This document shows, one piece after another, positions 16,911 through 24,219 of a stretch of 64,000 bases of DNA. The DNA comes from Streptomyces sp. MMG1533 (GTDB lineage: Bacteria; Actinomycetota; Actinomycetes; Streptomycetales; Streptomycetaceae), in the NCBI RefSeq assembly GCF_001279775.1, contig NZ_LGDG01000178.1, positions 1 to 64,000 of the forward strand, given 5' to 3'. A program made the translations under genes and the position numbers. Each line of letters opens with the position of its first letter. The first letter of the stretch is position 1. The notes beneath the pieces are model-generated. The model saw only the letters and a list, made by a program, of their open reading frames with translations. It had not been told where the DNA came from and did no database searches.

Positions 16911-17399
16911 TCAGACCAGCGTCTGCTGGATGAGCTGCCGGTGGCCGGCGTCCACCAGGTCTCGCACCGCCTGTGGCCTGCACAGGTCGCCGTCGTAGCG
17001 AGGCGGAACGACCCAGTACGTTCCGGGCGGCTCGCGGCGATCGATTCGCGGAACGCCCAGATACGTGTCGTCCCGCAGACACGGGGCGCTGCGGTTGTAG
17101 TCCCAGACCAGGCCGGCATGCCACTGGATGAGGGCGTAGTACGTCGAAACGGCGGCGCGGTTGTCATGGATGACGGGACCGCGCAGTCGTTCAGCCAGGG
17201 CCTCGGCCACCACGCCGGGGTCGTCCGAGTCGAGGGCGGCGTACACCAGCACTCCCGAGAGCCTTACCGCGGCGAACCGTCGGCCTAAAGGCAAGAGCGC
17301 TACCCCTTGGCTCGACCACTCCGCCCGAACCTGGTCGGGTACGGGGTGCGCCCGGGCAAGCCACTCGGCGATCAGTCTGTCGAGTACGTGTGTCTCCAT
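16911..17399 (-). CDS. Conserved Streptomyces hypothetical protein
   Basis: A 162-aa protein starting at METHVLDRLI (ATG at 17399, GGAG 5-6 bases upstream). Features include GVALLPLGRRFAAVRL, the GPVIHDNR segment and YYALIQWHAG, then GTYWVVPPRYDGDLC near the end. It resembles small proteins commonly found next to WhiJ-type regulator clusters, but I do not know its function. It is divergent from the DUF6879/XRE operon and shares a 245-base regulatory region with it. Confidence 0.65.
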   Translation of the reverse strand: METHVLDRLIAEWLARAHPVPDQVRAEWSSQGVALLPLGRRFAAVRLSGVLVYAALDSDDPGVVAEALAERLRGPVIHDNRAAVSTYYALIQWHAGLVWDYNRSAPCLRDDTYLGVPRIDRREPPGTYWVVPPRYDGDLCRPQAVRDLVDAGHRQLIQQTLV

Positions 17400-17522
17400 C
17401 TCCGGCCTCCAAGGAGTGCGCCACTGAGCCCGTGCAGGGCCCGTGCAGGGCCCGTGCACGAGTGGCTGGGCTGGCTGTCGCCGACCATGAGGCTAGGGAC
17501 GCGAGGAGCACGGCTTCCATAG

Positions 17523-17626
17523 ATGTGCAGCAATGTGCAACTAGCCACTCTCTCAGGCGACTTCGCCCAGAGAACCTCTTGACGGTCGGCACCGGCGTCG
17601 CGATCGTGTTGCACAAAGCTGCACAT
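17523..17626. promoter_or_regulatory. Paired 19-base inverted sites in the divergent regulator promoter
   Basis: ATGTGCAGCAATGTGCAAC (17523-17541) and GTTGCACAAAGCTGCACAT (17608-17626) are reverse complements at 17 of 19 positions, separated by 66 bases. Each holds two TGTGCA-type hexamers. A possible -35 TTGACG (17579-17584) lies between them. They are well placed as operators for the XRE-DUF5753 protein encoded downstream. Confidence 0.6.
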
Positions 17627-17644
17627 CCCACGACGGAGGCTGCT

Positions 17645-17908
17645 ATGCCGCTGCAGTTCATCGGGATCGACCCGAACACCGGGGATCACGAGAGTCCGAC
17701 CATCTGGGTGGACCAGGAGAACCAAGAGCTCGTCCTCCAGGGCTGGAAGCCCGACGCGGACCTCGAAGCGGAGTGCGCCGGGTTCGAGCTGCCAGGTCAC
17801 GCCAAGGGCATTCCGGAGCACGAAGCGGTCATCCGTATTCCGGCCAGGATGGTGCCCGTGATCAGGGAGGCGTGCGATGCCGTCGAACGTGCCAACGGCG
17901 TTCACTGA
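17645..17908 (+). CDS. Small protein at the head of a DUF6879/XRE operon
   Basis: An 87-aa acidic protein. The ATG at 17645 follows ACGGAGG. Sequence features are MPLQFIGIDPNTGD, PTIWVDQENQELVLQGWK and a C-terminal VIRIPARMVPVIREACD helix. It overlaps the DUF6879 gene by 32 bases. Similar small proteins precede DUF6879 genes in other Streptomyces WhiJ-type clusters. Function unknown; it may be a partner or antagonist of the regulator. Confidence 0.75.
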   Translation: MPLQFIGIDPNTGDHESPTIWVDQENQELVLQGWKPDADLEAECAGFELPGHAKGIPEHEAVIRIPARMVPVIREACDAVERANGVH

Positions 17909-18410
17909 CCTGCTCGCCGGCTGCACACGCTCCGCCGTTCACCTGGAGATGCGTGACTCGTACGCAGTCGACTACGAGAAGGGCCCCTTCGCCGAGTGGC
18001 GTGCCGGGTACCGTCACCACCCCGACGACCGGGCTTCGTGGTGGCGCCCCTGGCTCGACCTCGTTCAGGAGACCGTGAACCGCGGCGTCATCATGCGACG
18101 GGCCCGCATTGTGTCCGAGCCCGTCAGCGAGTACACCCGCTTCCTGTACGACGGCACGTTCACGAACGAGGCTGCCGGTGAACAAGTCCGCTGGCTGCCC
18201 AGGCGCCGGGCCTCCGGCATCGCGTTGCCCGGCAACGATTTCTGGCTGTTCGACGATCAGGTCATTCGCTGGAACCACTTCGCCGGGGACGGGTCATCGC
18301 TCGGTGGGGAAGTCTGGGACGAGACCCCCGACGTAGCGAAGCTCTGCGCCGATGCTTTCGAAGAGGTCTGGGCGCGAGCGGTTCCGCACAGCCAGTACGA
18401 GATTCACTGA
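17877..18410 (+). CDS. DUF6879 family protein
   Basis: A 177-aa protein with the DUF6879 pattern: FTDLLAGCTRSAVHLEMRDS at the start, then RGVIMRRARIVSEPVSEYTR in the middle and DFWLFDDQVIRWNHFAGDG. The family almost always sits beside an XRE-DUF5753 regulator and is thought to act with it; its biochemical role is unknown. ATG at 17877 has GGGAGG upstream inside the previous gene, indicating coupled translation. Confidence 0.82.
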   Translation: MPSNVPTAFTDLLAGCTRSAVHLEMRDSYAVDYEKGPFAEWRAGYRHHPDDRASWWRPWLDLVQETVNRGVIMRRARIVSEPVSEYTRFLYDGTFTNEAAGEQVRWLPRRRASGIALPGNDFWLFDDQVIRWNHFAGDGSSLGGEVWDETPDVAKLCADAFEEVWARAVPHSQYEIH

Positions 18411-18435
18411 CAACACGCACCAGACAGGCCAGCTC

Positions 18436-19290
18436 ATGCCCATCTCCCCGTCCTCGTCCGCCCAGGCCGCGCGCGAAGTCGTCGCCCGGCGGCTGCGAAA
18501 CCTTCGCAAGGGGGCGGGGTTGACGGTCACTGACCTGGCCGACAGCTGCGGATGGCACCACGCCAAGACGTCTCGTATCGAGAACGCTCAGACTGCACCT
18601 TCGACCAAGGACATACGCGCGTGGGCGGAAGCCTGCGGCGCGGCTGATCAAGGCGACGACCTCATCGCCCAGTCACTGCACGCAGAGTCGATGTACACCG
18701 AGTGGCGCCACCAGATCCGCAGCGGTCTGAAGAGTCTGCAGGACAGTGCCGTTCAGTTCTTCCACGAGACCCAACTGTTCCGTGTCTACTCCTCGACGCT
18801 GGTGCCCGGCCTGCTCCAGACCGAGGGCTACGCCGCCGGCGTGCTGGGCATCAGCGCCCGCTTTCGTGAACTTCCCATCGATGACAGTGCCGAGGCCGCC
18901 GGAGCACGGGTCGACCGCTCGCGAGTGATTCACGAACCAGGCCATCGGTTCGTGCTGGTAGTCGAGGAAGCCGCGCTGTACTGCCGCATCGGTGACGAAG
19001 ACGCCATGGCCGCCCAACTTGGCTACCTGCTCACCGCGGGAGCGCTGCCTCAGGTGTCGCTCGGCATCATCCCGTCGGCAACCCGGAACCGAACGCAGTG
19101 GCCCCGGGAGACGTTTCACGTCTACGACAACAAGCTGGTGTCGGTGGAACTCGTCTCTGCACAGGTCAGGATCACTCAGCCTTCCGAGATCGCGTTGTAC
19201 TTGAAGGCTTTCGAGCAGCTTCGGAGCATGGCCGTATACGGAGCAGATGCCCGGGCCTTGATCCTCAGGGTGATCGAGGGGCTGTCCTGA
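18436..19290 (+). CDS. XRE-family regulator with DUF5753 domain (WhiJ type)
   Basis: A 284-aa regulator. The helix-turn-helix is at about residues 15-75 (RLRNLRKGAGLTVTDLADSC then HHAKTSRIENAQ). The DUF5753 domain covers the rest (ETQLFRVYSSTLVPGLLQTE, SRVIHEPGHRFVLVVEEAAL). This architecture is that of WhiJ and its many Streptomyces paralogues, which control development with small partner proteins. ATG at 18436 was chosen because upstream codons overlap the DUF6879 gene. It likely binds the paired 19-base sites upstream of its operon. Confidence 0.88.
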   Translation: MPISPSSSAQAAREVVARRLRNLRKGAGLTVTDLADSCGWHHAKTSRIENAQTAPSTKDIRAWAEACGAADQGDDLIAQSLHAESMYTEWRHQIRSGLKSLQDSAVQFFHETQLFRVYSSTLVPGLLQTEGYAAGVLGISARFRELPIDDSAEAAGARVDRSRVIHEPGHRFVLVVEEAALYCRIGDEDAMAAQLGYLLTAGALPQVSLGIIPSATRNRTQWPRETFHVYDNKLVSVELVSAQVRITQPSEIALYLKAFEQLRSMAVYGADARALILRVIEGLS

Positions 19291-19340
19291 CCACATCTTC
19301 CCTTTGCCGACGGTCAGCGACCTGAGGTCGTGACCGACAC

Positions 19341-19628
19341 CTGTCGGCCGAGTTCATCGCCGCAATCGTGGGGCTGAAGGTCGGTGCTCCGTTCGGGCCG
19401 TTCCTGCCCGTCGACCTCGGCAACGGTGTGACGCGCATTCCTCGTGCCCGACGCGCAGTTAGGCGCCGTGATCGCCGCCTGGAGGCGGTTGGCGTCACCT
19501 ACCACGCCGACCTCAGCCATACCGAAACCGGCCAGATCAACAGCCTGTTCGGCGGTCACGGCGCGTACTTCGACGACCCGGACGGTCGCAACATGGAGAT
19601 CAGGACCCGGCCCCACATCCGCCCCTAG
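19341..19628 (+). pseudogene. Decayed VOC/glyoxalase-family gene
   Basis: The fragments belong to one VOC protein: FIAAIVGLKVGAPFGPFLPV then GNGVT in one frame, FLVPDAQLGAVIAAWRRL in a second, and GVTYHADLSH to GAYFDDPDGRNMEI back in the first. At least two frame changes and an internal deletion of the dimer-forming strand are implied, and no start codon is evident. Typical of decay near mobile elements. Confidence 0.7.
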
Positions 19629-19734
19629 TGCTGTGACCGCATAGTTCGCCGGGTTGGTGGTCATGGGCCCATGTCGGGTGGAGGTGAAGTCACTTCCGCC
19701 GGGCTGCTGGAAGGCCAAGTCGCCTCACAAAGAC

Positions 19735-19772
19735 TGGTTGCAAAGGACCCGTTGCAACCAGTCCTTTGCAAC
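19735..19772. promoter_or_regulatory. Composite inverted-repeat operator over the ArsR-like promoter
   Basis: GTTGCAAAGGAC (19737-19748) pairs perfectly with GTCCTTTGCAAC (19761-19772). TGGTTGCAA (19735-19743) also pairs with TTGCAACCA (19752-19760). The element ends 15 bases before the start codon and overlaps a possible -35 TTGCAA / -10 TACTTT pair spaced 17 bases. Strong case for autoregulation. Confidence 0.7.
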
Positions 19773-19787
19773 GGTACTTTTGTACGC

Positions 19788-20372
19788 ATGAACGAGCCCC
19801 AGGACCCACAGGTCCGCAGCCTGGATGCCCGCTCCCTGCGTGGGCTCGCGCACCCCCTGCGCATGCAGCTGCTGGACGCCCTGCGCTTCGGCGGTCCGGC
19901 CACTGCGTCCCAACTCGCCGAGAAGCTCGGCGAGTCGAGCGGTGCCACCAGCTACCACCTGCGACAGCTCGCCGCCCACGGCTTCATCGAGGACGCCCCC
20001 GAGCGGGGCAAGGGCCGGGAGCGGTGGTGGAAGGCGGCTCACCAGGGCCTGCGCTACGACGACGCCCTGCTCACGGACGCCAACCCGGATGTACGCGGGG
20101 CCGCCGACATGTACCTCCATGAGGTCGCGACCACCCAGGCCCGGGACCTGTCGACCTGGCTCGGCAACCGCCACGCATGGCCGGAAGAGTGGAACCGCAC
20201 CTGGGACATGAGCAGCGCGACGCTACGGCTGACGCCCGAACTCACCCGAGAACTTGTCGAAAAGATGCACGCGCTCGTCGACACCTACCGAGACCGGGCC
20301 ACCGACGAGGGCGACGCCGACACCGCTCAGGTACGCATCCACACACGCGCATTCCCGCTCACTACGGAATGA
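19788..20372 (+). CDS. ArsR-like winged-helix transcriptional regulator
   Basis: A 194-aa regulator. The HTH_20/ArsR-type winged helix occupies about residues 15-95: LRGLAHPLRMQLLDALRFGG, ATASQLAEKLGESSGATSYH, LRQLAAHGFIEDAPERGKG and RERWWKAAHQG. The C-terminal helical part (STWLGNRHAWPEEWNRTWDM) probably dimerises. ATG at 19788 lies just after the operator; an upstream in-frame start at 19671 would place that operator inside the gene and is rejected. Often paired with an MFS exporter; none is present here. Confidence 0.88.
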   Translation: MNEPQDPQVRSLDARSLRGLAHPLRMQLLDALRFGGPATASQLAEKLGESSGATSYHLRQLAAHGFIEDAPERGKGRERWWKAAHQGLRYDDALLTDANPDVRGAADMYLHEVATTQARDLSTWLGNRHAWPEEWNRTWDMSSATLRLTPELTRELVEKMHALVDTYRDRATDEGDADTAQVRIHTRAFPLTTE

Positions 20373-20386
20373 GAGGCCACAACCCG

Positions 20387-20575
20387 ATGCACCCCGAGAC
20401 CCACCTCGCCCTGCACCACGTCCGCGCCGTCGAACTCCGTGCCGAAGCCGACGCGTACCGTCTCGCCGCCGCGGCCCGTCGCCCCCGGGACCTCCGGACC
20501 CGCCTCGGTTGGACCCTCGTGGAGGTCGGCCTGCGGCTGGCCGCCGCGCCCAAGACAGCAGTCGCTGTTCCCTAG
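20387..20575 (+). CDS. Small Arg/Ala-rich protein following the ArsR-like gene
   Basis: A 62-aa protein (HLALHHVRAVELRAEADAYR, LRTRLGWTLVEVGLRL) with GAGAGG upstream of the ATG at 20387, 14 bases after the regulator stop. Short helical proteins of this kind commonly follow Streptomyces ArsR-like genes. Function unknown; the C-terminus may be altered by the neighbouring insertion. Confidence 0.55.
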   Translation: MHPETHLALHHVRAVELRAEADAYRLAAAARRPRDLRTRLGWTLVEVGLRLAAAPKTAVAVP

Positions 20576-20831
20576 CTGTTCTGTCCGGGGAGTTTCGCAG
20601 GGATCGGTCAGGCTGCGGCTTTGAGGGGGCGTCCGCCCTACTTTCTTGGCTGTTGGGTTCGAACTGGTCATTCGTAAGATCGGCGGGACCCAGGGGCTCT
20701 GGGTATGGCTGTCATGGGGATAGCCGTCCGATGGCTGGAAAGGCTTGGCCGCCCGGAGCCCTGCGACGACTCGACCGCTGTGTAGGGCAACGTCGGCGAG
20801 GTCGTCTGCTGGGCTGTAGGAGCGCGACGAG
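20576..20831. other. Non-coding flank of the IS110 element
   Basis: About 256 bases without a supported gene. Drops in local GC (CCCTACTTTCTTGG, TTCGTAAGATC) suggest imported sequence, probably the left non-coding end of the IS110 element or an older insertion. No terminal inverted repeat is obvious, as expected for IS110. Confidence 0.5.
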
Positions 20832-22017
20832 TTGGCGGTGACCGTGCCCCGGATATGGGCCGGAGTGGACATCGGCAAGGAACATCACCACTGCGTGGTG
20901 ATCGATGCGGACGGCGAACGGCTGCTGTCCCGCCGGGTCCTGAACGACGAATCGGTCCTGCTGGAACTGATCGGGGACGTCCTGGCCCTCGACGACGACG
21001 TGCTGTGGGCGGTCGACCTCAACCACGGCGTCGCCGCCCTGCTGATCGGCCTGCTGCTCGGCCACATCACCGGCCTGACCGTGCACCGCGCCTCGGCCTC
21101 CGACCGGGGCGAAGGCAAGACGGACGCCAAGGACGCCTTCGTCATCGCCGACCAGGCCCGCATGCGCCGCGACTTGGGCCTGCTGCGGCCCGGGACGAGA
21201 TCGCCGTGGACCTGCGCACCTTGACCACCCGCCGCACCGATCTGGTCTGCGACCGCACCCCCCCCAGATCAACCGGCTCCGAGCACAACTGCTGGAGATT
21301 TTCCCGGCGTTGGAGCGTGCGCTGGACCTGACGAACAAGGGTCGGGTCATGCTTCTGACGGGCTACCAGAGCCCGGCGGCGATCCGCCGCAGCGAAGCCA
21401 GGCGCATCGATACTTGGCTGCGCAACCGCAAGGTCCGCGGTGCTGCCGCCCTTGCCAAGACAGCCGCGGAGGCCGCAGAGGGTCAGCACACGGCCCTGCC
21501 GGGCGAGCAGCTGGCCGCCGCCATGGTCGTGCGGCTGGCGAAGGGCGTGATGGCGCTCGATGAGGAGATCGCGGAAGTCGACGCGCTCATCGACGCCCGG
21601 TTTCGCGAGCACCCGCACGCCGAGGTGATCCTGAGCCTGCCTGGCATGGGCAAGCAGATGGGCGCCGTGTTCATCGTTGCCACCGGCGGCGACATGGACG
21701 CCTTCGGCAGTGCCGGCCGTCTCGCCGGCTACGCCGGTTTGGCCCCGACACCGCGCGACTCCGGCCGCGTCAGCGGCAACCTCCGCAGGCCACGCCGGTT
21801 CCACCGCGGCCTGCTCAACGCGATGTACCTCTCCGCCCTGTCGAGCCTGAAGAACTGCCCGGCCTCGAAGGCGTACTACTCGCGCAAGCGTGCCGAGGGC
21901 AAGGGGCACAAGCAGGCGCTGCTGGCGCTCGCGTGCCGCCGCGTCAACGTCCTGTGGGCCATGATCCGCGACGGAGCGTGCTACCAAGCCACACCACCTG
22001 TCACGGCAGCGGCTTGA
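20832..22017 (+). pseudogene. IS110-family transposase broken by two frameshifts
   Basis: The N-terminal DEDD (RuvC-like) part is in one frame: WAGVDIGKEHHHCVVIDADG and KTDAKDAFVIADQARMRRDL. The middle (DEIAVDLRTLTTRRTDLVCD) is in a second frame from about 21190. The rest, including the transposase_20 region (HAEVILSLPGMGKQMGAVF, AGRLAGYAGLAPTPRDSGR, GLLNAMYLSALSSLK), is in a third frame from about 21265. The shifts fall at GGCCCGGGAC and at an 8-C run (21258-21265). IS110 enzymes use a DEDD core with a C-terminal Ser. If the sequence is correct, this copy is inactive unless frameshifting rescues it. Confidence 0.85.
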
Positions 22018-22071
22018 CATCAGCATTGGGAAGCCCTTCAGCGGAACGAGGGCTGCGGAGGAAACCCCTCC

Positions 22072-22287
22072 TCAGTGCGCCAAACGTCCGTGTTCCAGGA
22101 CACCACTCAAGAAGGCGCGCCATGCGCGGTTACCAAGAGTGACTACGGGCCCTGGCTCACGCTTGGAGTCGCGCACAAGAACTTCGTCGGCGGTCAACGC
22201 ACACTCGATGCACTCTCCTCCCGCACCGTTGCTGTACGACGACCTGAACCACACGGGACGGCGGCTGCTGTCGGGTGCAATGATCAC
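22072..22287 (-). CDS. DUF397 domain protein
   Basis: A 71-aa protein with the DUF397 consensus: WFRSSYSNGAGGECIECA, VLVRDSKREPGP and WRAFLSGV. DUF397 proteins are small partners of XRE-DUF5753 regulators in WhiJ-type loci. Its GTG start overlaps the TGA of the upstream regulator (GTGA), giving translational coupling. Confidence 0.9.
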   Translation of the reverse strand: MIIAPDSSRRPVWFRSSYSNGAGGECIECALTADEVLVRDSKREPGPVVTLGNRAWRAFLSGVLEHGRLAH

Positions 22288-23132
22288 CTTGCGTAATCCT
22301 TCAATACCGTTTTGATCAACCGGATGGAGCGTTGAGGGCTCAGGGCTGCGGCTCGCAAGCCGTCGAATGCCCTCGTGTACTCACGAACATGATGCTCGCC
22401 TTCAAGGTAGACGGCATCGGTGATGCCGTCCCGATACACCAGGTCCGGGTCTTCCTGGTCGGGGAAGCCCAGCATGGTGAAGGAGCCCGTGGCTGGATAG
22501 GTGCCTGCGTCGAAGGGAAGTACCTGCAAGGTCACGCTCGGCAACTCGACCGAGTCCAGGACGCGTTCGAGTTGCTCGCGCATCAACGCCTGATCCCCGA
22601 TGACGTGACGCAGGGCGCCTTCGTTCACGACGAACCAGGCATCGGGGGCGTCGGCTCGCGTCAGCATGGCCTGGCGCTCCATGCGTACACGCACGGCCTT
22701 GGCGATGTCCTCGGCCGGCATGTGAGCTCCGGACTTGTGGAGCTCACATGTGTACGACTCGGTTTGCATCAGGCCTGGGATCAGCTCGCACTGGTATTGG
22801 CGGAACGCGGATGCCTCCTGCTCCAGGCCGATGTAGATGTTGAACCATTCGGGGACACCGGAGCCATGCACCTGCCACCAGCCACGCGTCTTGGCCTCCC
22901 GTGCCAATGACTTGAGGAACTCGCGGAGCTCGTCGGTGGTGCCGTAGAACCGGCACAGTGCGTCGATGTCTGACGGCTGGACCCGGCCGCTCCCGGTCTC
23001 CATCCGGTTCACCTTGGATCCGCTCCAGTCCAGGGCCTGGCCGACCTGTGCGCAGGTCAGGTTGCTGTTCTCCCGGAGCTTCTTCAGCTCGATCGAGAGA
23101 CGACGGCGACGTGCCGTCGGAGAACCAGCCAT
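22284..23132 (-). CDS. XRE-family regulator with DUF5753 domain
   Basis: A 282-aa WhiJ-type regulator. The HTH is at residues about 12-70 (ELKKLRENSNLTCAQVGQAL, WSGSKVNRMETGSGRV), followed by DUF5753 (EASAFRQYQCELIPGLMQTE, FVVNEGALRHVIGDQALM). It forms an operon with DUF397 and is divergent from an HATPase gene. This is the classic regulator / DUF397 / ATP-binding arrangement of the WhiJ-related clusters. It likely binds the inverted repeat at 23205-23237. Confidence 0.9.
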   Translation of the reverse strand: MAGSPTARRRRLSIELKKLRENSNLTCAQVGQALDWSGSKVNRMETGSGRVQPSDIDALCRFYGTTDELREFLKSLAREAKTRGWWQVHGSGVPEWFNIYIGLEQEASAFRQYQCELIPGLMQTESYTCELHKSGAHMPAEDIAKAVRVRMERQAMLTRADAPDAWFVVNEGALRHVIGDQALMREQLERVLDSVELPSVTLQVLPFDAGTYPATGSFTMLGFPDQEDPDLVYRDGITDAVYLEGEHHVREYTRAFDGLRAAALSPQRSIRLIKTVLKDYAR

Positions 23133-23204
23133 CTCAACCCTCCGTGGAATAGCGGACGTTCAGTCTCGCGCCAAGGTGCGCACCTGCCAATCACTCGGAA
23201 GTGG

Positions 23205-23237
23205 GAATCCCGTCTTGCACATTGCATGACGGGATTC
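23205..23237. promoter_or_regulatory. Inverted repeat in the divergent XRE/HATPase promoter
   Basis: GAATCCCGTC (23205-23214) and GACGGGATTC (23228-23237) are perfect 10-base arms around a 13-base AT-richer centre containing TTGCACATTGCA. Candidate operator for the XRE-DUF5753 regulator. A hairpin role is also possible but less likely between divergent genes. Confidence 0.6.
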
Positions 23238-23332
23238 TTTCACGTCACTCTGTGGATGACGCCACTCGCTGTGAGGGGACGTAACGCTCCGCTGGCCATG
23301 TGGAGATGGCAGGCGACGAAAAGGGAGTCTTC

Positions 23333-24031
23333 GTGATCCAGGAAGCGTGTATGTCGAGGAAGGCGTGGGGCCTGGACTTCACCGCAGCGCCCGAAGAAGT
23401 AGCTGCTCTGCGGCGGATCACGCGGCTGCACCTGGCGGCGTGGGGCCTGCACGACATCACGGACGCGGCGCAGCTCTGCGTGAGCGAGCTGGTGTCCAAC
23501 ATCATCACGCATGTCGGTGTGGGCACTCCGGCCACGCTCGCGGTCTCGATGAACGGTGTTCATCTGCGCATCGAAGTCCATGACCCCGACACACACGCCC
23601 TGCCTACCCTCCTGGACGCGAACGTCGACTCCGAGTCCGGGCGGGGCATGGCCCTCGTCGACGCGGTCGCCGCCCGCTGGGGCGTCCAGCTCTGCCTCAA
23701 CCGGAAAGTGACGTGGTGCGAGCTGGCAACGGGCCTCGCATCACCGAACGGTCACGTGGGAGGCCCCGAGGTGCTGAGAGCGGAAGCTTTGTTGGACTTC
23801 TACGCTGCCGTGAAGTCTCCCTTTCGTCCCGGCTCGGGGAGGCTGGGCCGGGCTGTGGCCGAGGAGTCGGTGGTCACGGCTATCACGGACTTCCTTCATT
23901 GGCTTCGCGTTCATGGCTGTGACGCGGACGAGGTACTGGACCGCGCTCAGACCCGCTATGACGCTGAACTGGGCTGCCACGACAAACAGGTTGCCTCGCA
24001 GGTCGAGCACCTGACGGAAGAATCCCACTGA
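23333..24031 (+). CDS. HATPase_c (RsbW-type) ATP-binding protein
   Basis: A 232-aa protein. The GHKL ATP-binding fold covers about residues 10-130: N box LCVSELVSNIITH, G1 RIEVHDPDTHALP, and G2 SESGRGMALVDAVAARWGV. A helical C-terminal extension of about 90 residues follows. Such Streptomyces proteins resemble anti-sigma factor kinases and commonly accompany WhiJ-type regulators. I prefer GTG 23333 because AAGGGAG lies 7 bases upstream; ATG at 23306 is an alternative. Confidence 0.85.
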   Translation: MIQEACMSRKAWGLDFTAAPEEVAALRRITRLHLAAWGLHDITDAAQLCVSELVSNIITHVGVGTPATLAVSMNGVHLRIEVHDPDTHALPTLLDANVDSESGRGMALVDAVAARWGVQLCLNRKVTWCELATGLASPNGHVGGPEVLRAEALLDFYAAVKSPFRPGSGRLGRAVAEESVVTAITDFLHWLRVHGCDADEVLDRAQTRYDAELGCHDKQVASQVEHLTEESH

Positions 24032-24219
24032 GGCGTGGCTGCCGCCGGCGGTGCATGCCGGCCGATGAACACGACGGAAAGTCACGTGCGAGACAGCACG
24101 CATGGTTGAAGCGGCAGGGACTGGTAACGGAGCCTCAGCTACCGCGTCAGTCCCCGCCCCTACGACGTATCAGTGGAACAAGACGCCGATCTGTGCGGCG
24201 TCCCACTACCGGTCGGATG

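Noticed and set aside
20645..20670. GGGTTCGAACTGG resembling a tRNA T-loop
   Set aside because: No acceptor, D or anticodon stem can be formed around it.
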